Shown one piece after another: positions 9,007 to 17,299 of a DNA stretch of 64,000 bases (position 1 is the first letter of the stretch; the number at the start of each line of letters is the position of its first letter). The notes below the pieces were generated by a model. The model was not told the origin of the DNA and made no database searches. It was given only the letters and a program-made list of their open reading frames with translations. The DNA lies in contig JAHCHE010000001.1 in the NCBI GenBank assembly GCA_026129905.1, forward strand, positions 372,001 through 436,000, written 5' to 3'. Origin of the DNA: Bryobacteraceae bacterium. GTDB taxonomy: Bacteria; Acidobacteriota; Terriglobia; Bryobacterales; Bryobacteraceae. A program made the position numbers and the translations under genes.

Positions 9007-9033
9007 TAAGAAAAGCGTTTCAAAGACCGATGA
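9007..9033 (+). promoter_or_regulatory. Weak candidate sigma-28 promoter before fliS
   Basis: TAAGAAAA, 11 bases and ACCGATGA match the sigma-28 pattern at six of eight -10 positions but poorly at -35. It lies in the 71-base gap between flaG and fliS. It could give extra fliS expression independent of flaG. A chance match is quite possible. Confidence 0.25.
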
Positions 9034-9052
9034 GTTGTTTGGAGGCTGCTGA

Positions 9053-9493
9053 ATGTTCAGCTACGCGCAGGACGCTTATCTGGAGACCGAGGTGCTGCAA
9101 GCCGACGGGTGCCGGCTGGTGCAGATCCTGTATCGCTCGGCGATTGACGCCATTGGCAGCGCGCGGACACACCTTTCTAACAGTGACATCGCCGGCCGCT
9201 CGCGCGAAATCACTCGCGCGCAGGAGATCCTGAACGAACTGGCGCAGTCGCTCGACCACTCGGCCGGCGACATTTCCCGCAATCTCGCCGAGTTGTATGA
9301 CTACGTCCTGCGGCTCCTCATCGACGGCAACTTCAAACAGGTCGATCCGCCGCTCGCCGAGGCACAGGCGCTACTGACAACGCTGCTCGAAGGGTGGGAG
9401 CAGTGCGCCGCCCAGACTTCCGCCCGCGTCGTCTCCTCCGCGCCGGTTTGGGAGACCGCTTACGAGCGAGAGGCGCTCGATTGCGTCGGATGA
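9053..9493 (+). CDS. fliS: Flagellin export chaperone FliS
   Basis: The 146-residue helical protein binds the C-terminus of flagellin in the cytoplasm and keeps it unpolymerised until export. It shows the family pattern: YLETEVLQADGCRLVQILYRSAI at the start, the AQEILNELAQSLD helix, and NLAELYDYVLRLLI. The C-terminal tail past residue 125 is not conserved. A good ribosome site (GGAGG, 9041-9045) precedes ATG 9053. It is followed by a strong factor-independent terminator. Flagellin genes themselves are not in the window. Confidence 0.92.
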   Translation: MFSYAQDAYLETEVLQADGCRLVQILYRSAIDAIGSARTHLSNSDIAGRSREITRAQEILNELAQSLDHSAGDISRNLAELYDYVLRLLIDGNFKQVDPPLAEAQALLTTLLEGWEQCAAQTSARVVSSAPVWETAYEREALDCVG

Positions 9494-9548
9494 CGCAACA
9501 TTGACGTGGGGAGTGACACCCGGCCGGTAGCCGCGTAGAGCTCTCTTC

Positions 9549-9604
9549 GGCGATCATTCGCGCTCACGCAAAGCCGGGAGCGGAGGATGATCGCCTTTTT
9601 TTTT
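9549..9604 (+). terminator. Factor-independent terminator after fliS
   Basis: GGCGATCAT (9549-9557) pairs perfectly with ATGATCGCC (9587-9595), followed at once by nine T (9596-9604). A second stem, CGCTC (9561-9565) with GAGCG (9578-9582), forms inside the loop, so the hairpin is long with an internal bulge. It closes the flaG-fliS unit and separates it from the convergent flg operon ending at 9710. Confidence 0.85.
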
Positions 9605-9709
9605 GCGACCTGGCGCTGGCATTACCTTGAATCGGGCGAACTGGCGCAGCGTCGGTTCGATGATCGGTCGGAGACGATGTTCTTGGATACCGCGGCCTGG
9701 CGCCGGCGG

Positions 9710-10000
9710 TCAGAGTCCGGCGGCGCCGGCCGTGAGGTGTTCCCGCACCATGCTGCGGCTGATTTCGAGCGCCGGGACGGAGTACTCGCGGGCCGCGACT
9801 TCGCTTTCCAGGCGGTCGGCGCGGGCGGCGATGCCGGAGAAGGACAGGGCGTCGAGGAGCCGGGAGAGGCGCACTTCGTCGGCGCGCGGCGCACTATCGG
9901 GTCGGCTCGCGACACGGGAGGACCCGGCCCAGTCGGGACCGGCAATCCCGGTCTTGGCGGCCCGGTCGCCGGAAACCGTTGCCATCAGGTCCTTGCTCAT
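9710..10000 (-). CDS. flgM: Anti-sigma-28 factor FlgM
   Basis: The 96-residue protein has a disordered N-terminal half and a helical C-terminal half matching the sigma-28-binding region of FlgM (RADEVRLSRLLDAL, then VAAREYSVPALEISRSMVREHL). FlgM holds FliA inactive until it is exported through the finished hook-basal body. Its ATG overlaps the flgJ stop (ATGA), so it is the last gene of flgFGAHIJM. Its target, fliA, lies at 25730. The 105 bases between its stop and the fliS terminator hold nothing obvious. Confidence 0.85.
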   Translation of the reverse strand: MSKDLMATVSGDRAAKTGIAGPDWAGSSRVASRPDSAPRADEVRLSRLLDALSFSGIAARADRLESEVAAREYSVPALEISRSMVREHLTAGAAGL

Positions 10001-10317
10001 CCACTTTCCTTATCGGCGGGCGGTCGCAATCCTTGTAGGATCAGGCTCGCCAAACCCAGGCCGCCGCTCGAAGCGATCGCTTGCGCCACCTGCTGCTCGG
10101 CCATCTCGATGATGGTCGCGCTGGCCTGATCCTCTCCGGCGCCGAACCATCCGCCGTCTCCGGCCTCCCGCATCGACTTCAGCGTTTCGGCCACCAGCAG
10201 CGACTCGAACTCCGCAGCGGCCTGTTGAAGCGCTTGCGCATCCGGAGCGCGCCGGCCGCCCTCTCCCACCGCCTGGGGGGACCGAATCCGGGAGATTTCT
10301 CCGATCGGCGCCTCCAT
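9997..10317 (-). CDS. flgJ: FlgJ-type rod-binding protein (no muramidase domain)
   Basis: This 106-residue protein corresponds to the N-terminal rod-capping domain of FlgJ. The conserved pattern is AAAEFESLLVAETLKSMREAG followed by a variable loop and MAEQQVAQAIASSGGLGLA. The C-terminal peptidoglycan hydrolase domain of enterobacterial FlgJ is missing, as in many other phyla, so another lytic enzyme must open the wall for the rod. The start ATG shares one base with the flgI stop and the stop overlaps the flgM ATG, showing tight coupling. Confidence 0.88.
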   Translation of the reverse strand: MEAPIGEISRIRSPQAVGEGGRRAPDAQALQQAAAEFESLLVAETLKSMREAGDGGWFGAGEDQASATIIEMAEQQVAQAIASSGGLGLASLILQGLRPPADKESG

Positions 10318-11438
10318 CAGATCACCTCGACCTCGGCCTCGAGCGCGCCGGCCGCCCGCAGGTTCTGCAGGATCGCGATTACGTCGCGCGGCGTCGAGCC
10401 GATCGCCAGCAGCGCCCGCACCAGGTCCTCGACCGTCGCGCCGGGATCGAGCTGAATATTCTTGGCCTGCTCTTCGCCGACCTTGACCTCCTGGTCTGGG
10501 ACCACCGTCGTCTGCCCCGCGCCGAACGCCTGCGGCTGCGACACGATCAGCGTGGTCCGCACTTCCACCGTCAGCGCGCCGTGCAAAATCGAGACGGGAG
10601 CGATCTGCACCTGCTTGCCCATCACGATCGTGCCGGTGCGTTCGTTGATGACGATGCGGGCCAGCCGGTCGGTTTCAATCGTGAGGTTCTCAATCGCCGC
10701 GACGAACTCGACGCTTCGCGAAGCGTATTCCTCCGGCAGGCGCACGCTCACCACCGCGCCGTTCTCGGCCTTCGCAAGGGGCGCGCCCGCGCCGGCGAAT
10801 TCCTTGTTGACCGCGGCGGCCACGCGCGCGGCGGTGGTGAAGTCGGATTCGCGAAGCTGCCACTTGAGAGCCGGGCCGGCTACCGTCGACGGCGGCTCGC
10901 GTTCGACGATCGCTCCGTTGGGAATGCGGCCGGCGGTTGGGTGGTTTAGGGTGCGGCTGTTGCCGCCGCGCCCGGCCACAAATCCGCCGGTGAGCACCGA
11001 ACCCTGCGCGACGGCGTAGACCTGGCCGTTGGCAGCCTTCAGCGGGGTTATGACCAGCAAGCCGCCCTGGAGGTTGGTGGCATCGCCAACCGCGGCCACC
11101 GTGACGTCGATCCGGGTTCCCGGCTGGGCGAAGGGCGGCAGGTCTGCGGTCACCATCACGGCGGCCATGTTGCGCACCAGGATCGCCTTGGGATCGACAG
11201 CCACTCCCATCCTCTGCAGCAGGTTGGCCAATGTCTGCGCGGAGAACACGGTCTGCCGCTTGTCGCCCGTTCCGGCCAGACCCACTACCAGGCCGTAGCC
11301 GACCAACTGGTTGTCGCGCGCGCCTTCAAGCGAGGCGAGATCCTTCAGGCGGGCCGTTGCGGCCCGGCCGGGTTCGGCCGCCGCGCCGGCGATTAGAACC
11401 GCCAGGAAGATGCCGATTGAGCGTCGTAGTGTTTTCAT
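10317..11438 (-). CDS. flgI: Flagellar P-ring protein FlgI
   Basis: The 373-residue periplasmic protein forms the P ring around the rod in the peptidoglycan layer. An N-terminal signal peptide (about residues 1-27, ending near GRAATA) is followed by the hallmark RLKDLASLEGARDNQLVGYG and LVVGLAGTGD. The rest is colinear with FlgI (GTIVMGKQVQIAPVSILHG, LVRALLAIGSTPRDVIAILQ). Length is normal. It needs FlgA as chaperone, encoded two genes upstream. It follows flgH by six bases. Confidence 0.96.
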   Translation of the reverse strand: MKTLRRSIGIFLAVLIAGAAAEPGRAATARLKDLASLEGARDNQLVGYGLVVGLAGTGDKRQTVFSAQTLANLLQRMGVAVDPKAILVRNMAAVMVTADLPPFAQPGTRIDVTVAAVGDATNLQGGLLVITPLKAANGQVYAVAQGSVLTGGFVAGRGGNSRTLNHPTAGRIPNGAIVEREPPSTVAGPALKWQLRESDFTTAARVAAAVNKEFAGAGAPLAKAENGAVVSVRLPEEYASRSVEFVAAIENLTIETDRLARIVINERTGTIVMGKQVQIAPVSILHGALTVEVRTTLIVSQPQAFGAGQTTVVPDQEVKVGEEQAKNIQLDPGATVEDLVRALLAIGSTPRDVIAILQNLRAAGALEAEVEVI

Positions 11439-11444
11439 AAAGCG

Positions 11445-12140
11445 TTAGAAGGGAAGCGCGCCCAGCAGCAGGCGGTAGAGGAAATTCGGCCGGCGGATCG
11501 CGTCGTCCACCACGCCCCGGCCGTTCACCCGGATCTCGAGGTTCCCCAGCCGGTCCGAGCGCACGAGGTTGTTCTCGTCGACATCGGCCCCCCGCACGAC
11601 GCCGCGGACGCTCACCTGCTGGCGTTCCGCGTTCACCCACACGTCCTTGACGCCCTCGACCACCATGTTGCCGTTGGGCAGAACGTGCGTTACCCGCGCC
11701 GAGATCGTAGTCGTCAGGACGGATTCGCGGCTGGTCTCGCCCTGTCCCTGCAACTGGCGATTGCTGTTCATCTCCGCCAGTCCGGCCAGCCGCCCGCCCA
11801 GTTTCGAGGTGGGCCCGTAGAGCAACGGAACCGAGGCATTCGCCGAACTCTTCCGGGCGGTGTTCGTCGCCCCCCGGCTGACGGCCGACGCGCGGTCGGC
11901 GACGACAATCGTCACCACGTCGTCTACGTTTCGGGCCCGAAGATCCATTGAGAGATCGCCCAGCATGCCGTACGGCGTGTACAGAGACCCGCGCGACGGG
12001 CTCACCGCGGCGGCGCCCATCGTGGCTTCCCGGATGTACTGATCGATTGCCGAGACCGGTTCCGGCTTCTCTTTGCCGGCGGCAACGGCGGCGAAGATCG
12101 AAACGGCCGCCAGGGCGGCGCGAAAGAACAAGCTTTTCAT
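11445..12140 (-). CDS. flgH: Flagellar L-ring protein FlgH, without lipobox cysteine
   Basis: The 231-residue protein forms the outer membrane L ring. Conserved parts include SLYTPYGMLGDLSMDLRARNVDDVVTIVV, ISARVTHVLPNGNMVVEG and GVVRGADVDENNLVRSDRLG. It has a signal peptide (about residues 1-21, ending AAVAAG), but the sequence contains no Cys at all, whereas classical FlgH is a lipoprotein acylated on Cys. It therefore looks like a signal-peptidase-I substrate. Its ATG overlaps the flgA stop by four bases. The terminal segment RRPNFLYRLLLGALPF may replace the lipid anchor; that is only a guess. Confidence 0.93.
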   Translation of the reverse strand: MKSLFFRAALAAVSIFAAVAAGKEKPEPVSAIDQYIREATMGAAAVSPSRGSLYTPYGMLGDLSMDLRARNVDDVVTIVVADRASAVSRGATNTARKSSANASVPLLYGPTSKLGGRLAGLAEMNSNRQLQGQGETSRESVLTTTISARVTHVLPNGNMVVEGVKDVWVNAERQQVSVRGVVRGADVDENNLVRSDRLGNLEIRVNGRGVVDDAIRRPNFLYRLLLGALPF

Positions 12141-13057
12141 TGGTTTCTTCGTGTCTCCAGATGGACGGCGACGTTTCCCTTGCCCAGCACCGTGGCCGGG
12201 AATCGCCGCCCGGACAAAGGATTCCGGACGTAAACCGGCGCGCCCCGCCTTCCCCCGGTCTCGGCGCGCCCTTCGAAGTACAACCGGGCGCCCCCGTTTC
12301 GCACCTCGACGCGCACCAGGTCTCCAACCTGCACATCGTTGGGCGCCCGGAGCATGGAGGCGAAGACCGGTTCGCCCGTTCGGATGCGCCGCCGCGGCAG
12401 GGCCCCCAGCGCTTCGTCAAGAGCTTCGAGCGGCGCTTCGGCCAGGGGTGGCCCCTCGACTTCCTGAAGTGCGAGATCGTCCACCGCCAGGGGCCGGCCC
12501 AGGCCGATGTCTCGTGCGGCGACCACCTGGCGGCGGGGAATCCGGATGCGAACGCGAGCCCAGATTGGGGCCGACCTCCGCTGACCGTACCGGATCGCGC
12601 CCCGCCACAACAGCGGCGCGTCCGCCGGGGCGCCGGCGCCCACGGCCGTCAATCCCGAGAGCCGGAACTCGAGCCGGCCGCGCGGGAGGGCGAAGCGCGG
12701 GAAATCGACGATCTCAATCACCGCTTTCGGCGCATCGAGCGCATTCCGCAACGCCTCGATCAGGCGGGCGTCGCTCAGCGTCTCGACCGCTTGTAGGAAG
12801 CAGACGGGTTCGACGGAAACTTCCGGCAGGTTGTGGCGGCGAGCCAGTTGCCGCAATTCGGTGGAATTCATGACGCGGCGAACGCCCGGCGCCGGGCTCA
12901 TCGCCAGCGGCAGTCCCGGGTCCAGGGCGGCGAAGAGCGGCGCCTCCCGCGCCAGGTCCGCAGCCAGAATTCGATCGCCTTCCACCACCACGCAGGCGTC
13001 CGCGCGCGCGGCCCAGGCAAGCGCCGCCGCGGCGGCCAGCGCCGCCAGCCTCCTCAT
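12137..13057 (-). CDS. flgA: P-ring assembly chaperone FlgA
   Basis: The 306-residue periplasmic protein has a clear signal peptide (MRRLAALAAAAALAWAARADA) and a C-terminal SAF domain (about residues 175-300: VVAARDIGLGRPLAVDDLALQ, RRRIRTGEPVFASML, VQVGDLVRVEVRNGG). FlgA helps FlgI polymerise into the P ring. It is longer than E. coli FlgA (about 220) because of an extended N-terminal region of unknown role. It overlaps flgG upstream and flgH downstream by ATGA, so the order flgG-flgA-flgH is translationally coupled. Confidence 0.9.
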   Translation of the reverse strand: MRRLAALAAAAALAWAARADACVVVEGDRILAADLAREAPLFAALDPGLPLAMSPAPGVRRVMNSTELRQLARRHNLPEVSVEPVCFLQAVETLSDARLIEALRNALDAPKAVIEIVDFPRFALPRGRLEFRLSGLTAVGAGAPADAPLLWRGAIRYGQRRSAPIWARVRIRIPRRQVVAARDIGLGRPLAVDDLALQEVEGPPLAEAPLEALDEALGALPRRRIRTGEPVFASMLRAPNDVQVGDLVRVEVRNGGARLYFEGRAETGGRRGAPVYVRNPLSGRRFPATVLGKGNVAVHLETRRNQ

Positions 13058-13845
13058 CGCGTCACGTTGTTGACCTGCTGGTACATCTCATCGGCGGCGC
13101 GCACCACCTTCGAGTTGGCCTCGTAGGCCCGCTGGCTGATGATCAGGTTGATGAACTCCTCGACCACGCTGACGTTGGACTGCTCGACGTAGCCCTGCAG
13201 CAGGCTGCCCGCGCCTTCCTGTCCGCCCGGAATGCCGATGGTGGGCTCGCCCGAGGCGTCGGTGGGCAGAAACAGATTTCGTCCGATGCTGTTCAGCCCG
13301 GCGGGGTTGGAAAAGGTCGCAAGCTGAACCTGGCCGGCCAACTGGGCCGCCGTCTGGCCCGGCTGTAAATAGCTCACCGTCCCGTCCGGCGCGATCGTGA
13401 TCGACTGCGCCTCGGGCGGCAGCGTGATCTGCGGCTCGAGCGGATCGCCGTCGGCGGTGACCAGGTTGCCGTCCCGGTCCAGGTGAAAGGCGCCCGCCCG
13501 GGTGTAAGCCAGCTCGCCCGACGGCAGCCGGATCTGGAACATGCCGCGGCCCTGAATCACCAAGTCGAGCGGGTTCTCGGTGGTCATGAAATTCCCCTGC
13601 GAGAAGATGATCTCGTTGGCCACCGGCCGCGTCCCCAGCCCGAGCTGAAGGCCGGTGGGCACGATGGTCTGCGAGCCCGCCGCCGCTCCCGGCTGGACGA
13701 AGTTCTGATACAGCAGATCCTGGAACTGCGTCCGCCGCATCTTGAAGCCCACGGTGTTCGCGTTGGCCAGGTTGTGCGCGATGTTGTCCACGTTCATTTG
13801 CTGGGCCACCATTCCGCTGCCCGCGCTGAATAGCGCTCGAATCAT
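13054..13845 (-). CDS. flgG: Flagellar distal rod protein FlgG
   Basis: The 263-residue rod protein has the axial-protein N-terminal helix (MIRALFSAGSGMVAQQMNVDNIAHNLANANTVGFK region) and the matching C-terminal helix (VVEEFINLIISQRAYEANSKVV). The central D1 region contains GRGMFQIRLPSGELAYTRAGAF. Length is typical of FlgG. A strong ribosome site (GGAGG) precedes ATG 13845. It follows flgF by 36 bases. It is exported by the FliPQR-FlhBA apparatus encoded on the opposite strand. Confidence 0.96.
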   Translation of the reverse strand: MIRALFSAGSGMVAQQMNVDNIAHNLANANTVGFKMRRTQFQDLLYQNFVQPGAAAGSQTIVPTGLQLGLGTRPVANEIIFSQGNFMTTENPLDLVIQGRGMFQIRLPSGELAYTRAGAFHLDRDGNLVTADGDPLEPQITLPPEAQSITIAPDGTVSYLQPGQTAAQLAGQVQLATFSNPAGLNSIGRNLFLPTDASGEPTIGIPGGQEGAGSLLQGYVEQSNVSVVEEFINLIISQRAYEANSKVVRAADEMYQQVNNVTR

Positions 13846-13881
13846 GCTTTATCCTCCATCTGGCTTCTTCCTCTCTCCGGC

Positions 13882-14634
13882 TCATGAGCCGACGCGAGCC
13901 ACTTCCTCGACCGATTTGCGGTTCATCTCCCCGCCCAGCGTCAGGGCGCGCTGCAACATTTCGAATTGCCGCATCACGCCGATCAACCGGACCGCCGCCT
14001 CGGGCGCGGCGAAGTTCGCGGTCTCAAGCTTACCCTGGTGGATCTCGGCCCCGGCCGCCCGGGCCGGTTTGACGTCGGGGTCGGACAACTGAAAATAGGT
14101 CCCGGCATGCTTGGCCAGCGCGTCCGGGCGGCTGAAATCCACCACGCTCAGCACAGCCGCGACGGCGCCGCCCTGCTTGATTGTCCCGTCGCTCGCCACG
14201 TCGATCTCCATCGCCGGATCGAGCTGGATGGTCCGGCCCGCCTCGTCCAACACGGGATAGCCCTGCTGGGTCTGGAGCACGCCAGCCGGAGAAAGGCGGA
14301 AATCGCCGTTCCGCGTGTAGAGCGCCCCGCTGGGCCCGCGTACGGTGAAGAAACCCGGTCCCGAGATGGCCGCATTCAGCCGGCTTCCGGTAGGCGTCAG
14401 CGGACCTTGCGAGAAGTCGGTCCAATGCCTTTCGATCACCGGCAGGTTCGGCGGAAGAGGCGCCACGACGCCCCCGGTGGCGTCGAGCGCTTCCGGCGCC
14501 AGGTAGAGGCTGTAGAACTCCCGGTCCGCTTTGTAGCCGGCCGCCGACTGGTTGGCGATATTGTTGGCCAGCATTTCGAGCGACTCCATCCTTGCCCGCA
14601 TCCCGCTGGCCGCCGAGACTGTGAGCGCGTCCAT
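13882..14634 (-). CDS. flgF: Flagellar proximal rod protein, FlgF-like
   Basis: The 250-residue protein is a second FlgG-like rod protein, placed before flgG as flgF usually is. It has the axial motif NNIANQSAAGYKADREF in place of the NNLANxxTxGFK form and a C-terminal helix (APEAAVRLIGVMRQFEMLQRAL) that matches FlgF. The frame is open far upstream (to 15204), but that extension overlaps fliK on the other strand and has no axial-protein features, so ATG 14634 is chosen. It begins the minus operon. No clear promoter stands out in the 209-base divergent gap to fliK. Confidence 0.9.
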   Translation of the reverse strand: MDALTVSAASGMRARMESLEMLANNIANQSAAGYKADREFYSLYLAPEALDATGGVVAPLPPNLPVIERHWTDFSQGPLTPTGSRLNAAISGPGFFTVRGPSGALYTRNGDFRLSPAGVLQTQQGYPVLDEAGRTIQLDPAMEIDVASDGTIKQGGAVAAVLSVVDFSRPDALAKHAGTYFQLSDPDVKPARAAGAEIHQGKLETANFAAPEAAVRLIGVMRQFEMLQRALTLGGEMNRKSVEEVARVGS

Positions 14635-14843
14635 CGTGTTTCGTTCCCGCGGCATTTCAGGGCAATTCGGTTGCCGGAGAGCAAATTCGGAGCAACGCGC
14701 CCGGAATGTTGACGATGAGACAAACAAGACGCTCTCTCCGCGGCGCCAAGATCCTGGCGTCCGCCCGGCCGCTGGCAATTTCCTGACAGCCTCCGCTCCC
14801 GCTAACCCGCACAAACAACGAACCCTCCAATCTGGTTTCCCGC

Positions 14844-16961
14844 TTGCCTTCCAACGCCAGCGTGACGATCGCCGGCCTCGCCCCAGTCTCCCCGGAGCCG
14901 ACCGCCGGAGTGCCCGTGCCTCTCCCGGAGGATGCCGGCGCAATACGCGCGGCGTTCGGCTTGAACGCTCGGGACGGAGCCGGCGATCTCGACGGCGCTT
15001 TCGCGGCGCTGTTCGAAGACGTGAGCGGCGCCTCGGGCGACCGCGCTTCGGAAGACGGCGATGCCGAGTGGACGCCGGCCCGCCAGGATTCCGCGGCGCC
15101 CGCCGAGTGGCTCGGCGCGATGGCATTGCTCGCCCCCCCGCCGCCGCTGATCGAACCGGCCGATGTCGCGACGGAGGCGCCGGGAAACAGCCGCGCCGGG
15201 ACACGGGATGCCGTCGATCCGCCGCCGCCGGTTTCGCGGCTCGCGGCTGTCGACGCGGCGGCCGATCGGGATTTCGCCTGGAACAGCGCGTCCCCGCCGC
15301 CGGTAGAGGTGGACGTCCCGGACACAGTTGACGTCGGGCCGCCCCTGGCGCGCAACCGGGCCGGGCGAACGGAGTCCACGCCTCTCCTGGCCGCCTCCGA
15401 TCGCGTCAGCGAACCGCGGCAAGAACTCCTCGACGCCCGAAGGATAACGCTTCCTGGCGCGATCGAGGCAGACGCAAACGTTATACTGCCCCGCGCCGAT
15501 GGGGTCAACCCCGCTCGCCCGCCCGATCCTGACGCGACCGGGACAACCTTTGGAGAGCCTTCCGTCCACGCAAGCGGAACAGGCGCCCCCGCCGGCGAAT
15601 GCCCCGTCATTCCGCGGGACCCCGCCGCGGGACTGCCCCCCGCCGAGCGTTCGCGCGAATCGAGCGCCGCCGGCGCGCCGGCGTGGGAGTCCGGCGCCAA
15701 TCCGGAAGTCCGCCCTGACGGCATTCCTGCGGACGAGGAGGTTTCATTCGAGCCCGGCCCGGCCGCCGTGCTTACGCGCGAGTTTCCGCGCAGCCCCGCG
15801 GCCGGATCCGCCGCGCCGGCGAACCAGATTGCGTCGAGCGGCGCCGAGTCGGCTTTGCCTGCCGCCGCCGCCGGCGTGACGACCCGCTTTCCGTTTGCCG
15901 CTCCGCGCGAGGCGGCGGGCGTGCCCCAAGCCCAGCCCGATCCGTTTGCTCTGGCGCCGGTTCACGCTGTTCGCGCCGGCGCTGCGGGCCACATGCCGCT
16001 GGCCTTCGCGGCCGAGATCCAACCGGCATCGCCGGCCGGAGAAGAGTCCGCGGGGGTCGCGCCAGCCGATGCCGGGCCGGCGAAGCGGAGCCCCGGAGCG
16101 CCCGAACCGGTTCTCGCGAGCGGTAAGCCGACGGCCAGGCCCGAGGCCGCTTCTTCCGTTCTGACACCCAACGCCGCGTCCTCTCCCGCCTCCCGCCGCG
16201 TTCCGGAGGAGACATCGGGCGGCGGGGCGAAACCCCGGCTGGAGCGTCCCGCGGTAGAGCAACGGCCGGCGCAGGAGCGGTCGCTTTCCGGGCAGGAGGA
16301 AAACGCCGGCGCCGGTAAGTCCGGGCGCGAAAAGGCGGAGCTTGTCGAGGCTTCTCCGTCCGCCGCCCCGTCCCCTGCGACCCGCGCCCCGGTTGCGCAT
16401 CCCTCGCCCGCATGGTCCGCGTCCACGGCGGCGGCGTCTTCGAAACACGATTCCGCTGCCGGCCAGACGGCGCGTCCGGCGCCCGCCGCTCCCGAATTCG
16501 CTCCTCCGGCGGCGGCCAAACCGGTTGCGCCGGCCCAGGCGCTGCATCTGCGGCTGAATGCGGGCGCGAACGATTCGGGCGTGGATCTCCGGGTGGCCGA
16601 GCGCGGCGGGATGCTGCGCGTCGCGGTGCGAACCGCCGATCCCGACTTGCGGGAGGCCCTGCGGGACGACCTGGGCCGGCTGGTGGCGCGCGTCGAGGAT
16701 CAGGGTCTGCGGGCGGAGGTCTGGACGCCGGCGGTAGGCGCCCGGACAGCCTCCGGAGAGGGCCGCGATCCCCAGACCGGAGCCGGTTTCTCATACCAGG
16801 AATCGCCCTCGGGCGGCCGCTCCGGCGGCGAGTCTGGCCAGGACCGGCGTGAGGAGCGGCAAGGCCGCCCGGCCTGGCTCGACCAGCTGGAAGAAACCTT
16901 CAACGCAAAGGCGGGCAATTCCAAGGAGGAAAGCGAATGGCTGCGTATATTACGGCGCTGA
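14844..16961 (+). CDS. fliK: Flagellar hook-length control protein FliK
   Basis: The 705-residue protein consists of a very long Pro/Ala/Glu-rich, probably disordered region (about 1-565) and a C-terminal hook-length control domain (about 568-640: LHLRLNAGANDSGVDLRVAE, LRVAVRTADPDLREALRDDL). FliK is an exported molecular ruler that measures the hook and switches export specificity through FlhB. The disordered part makes it much longer than E. coli FliK (405). Start TTG 14844 is uncertain; a GTG at 14862 is possible. Its 3' end overlaps flgD by 25 bases. Confidence 0.85.
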   Translation: MPSNASVTIAGLAPVSPEPTAGVPVPLPEDAGAIRAAFGLNARDGAGDLDGAFAALFEDVSGASGDRASEDGDAEWTPARQDSAAPAEWLGAMALLAPPPPLIEPADVATEAPGNSRAGTRDAVDPPPPVSRLAAVDAAADRDFAWNSASPPPVEVDVPDTVDVGPPLARNRAGRTESTPLLAASDRVSEPRQELLDARRITLPGAIEADANVILPRADGVNPARPPDPDATGTTFGEPSVHASGTGAPAGECPVIPRDPAAGLPPAERSRESSAAGAPAWESGANPEVRPDGIPADEEVSFEPGPAAVLTREFPRSPAAGSAAPANQIASSGAESALPAAAAGVTTRFPFAAPREAAGVPQAQPDPFALAPVHAVRAGAAGHMPLAFAAEIQPASPAGEESAGVAPADAGPAKRSPGAPEPVLASGKPTARPEAASSVLTPNAASSPASRRVPEETSGGGAKPRLERPAVEQRPAQERSLSGQEENAGAGKSGREKAELVEASPSAAPSPATRAPVAHPSPAWSASTAAASSKHDSAAGQTARPAPAAPEFAPPAAAKPVAPAQALHLRLNAGANDSGVDLRVAERGGMLRVAVRTADPDLREALRDDLGRLVARVEDQGLRAEVWTPAVGARTASGEGRDPQTGAGFSYQESPSGGRSGGESGQDRREERQGRPAWLDQLEETFNAKAGNSKEESEWLRILRR

Positions 16962-17239
16962 CCCAGAGTCAGCAATCCAACGGTCAATATGCCGCGCCGA
17001 AGGCGGACGGCGCGGCCGACGCCGGGATCAATAAGGAGATGTTCCTGAAGCTCCTGGTGGCGCAACTCCGCAACCAGGATCCGCTCCAGCCGCAAGACGG
17101 GGTCGAATTCCTGTCGCAACTCGCGCAGTTCGCGAATCTGGAGCAGATGATGGCGATCCGCGCCGAACTGGAGGCGATTCACGCCAACCTTACGCCCTCC
17201 GGCTCGGCGGGCGAGACCGGCAACGGGGGAGGCTCATAG
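16937..17239 (+). CDS. flgD: Hook-capping scaffold FlgD, minimal form
   Basis: The 100-residue protein corresponds to the N-terminal part of FlgD only. The diagnostic segment is EMFLKLLVAQLRNQDPLQPQD followed by FLSQLAQFANLEQMMAIRAEL. The tudor-like and Ig-like domains that complete FlgD (about 230 residues elsewhere) are missing; the tail is Gly/Ser-rich. FlgD caps the growing hook and is required for FlgE assembly, and flgE follows. The ribosome site AAGGAGGAAA (16922-16931) supports ATG 16937, inside the fliK frame. Confidence 0.92.
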   Translation: MAAYITALTQSQQSNGQYAAPKADGAADAGINKEMFLKLLVAQLRNQDPLQPQDGVEFLSQLAQFANLEQMMAIRAELEAIHANLTPSGSAGETGNGGGS

Positions 17240-17299
17240 AGCCGTGACAACCGCGTCCGCCGCCGGGCGGCGAAGCGGAAATTTCGAGGAGAAAGAACG

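Noticed and set aside
14635-15204. Upstream extension of the flgF frame
   Set aside because: It lies opposite fliK, is Arg/Pro-rich and would place a long non-axial segment before the conserved FlgF N-terminus.
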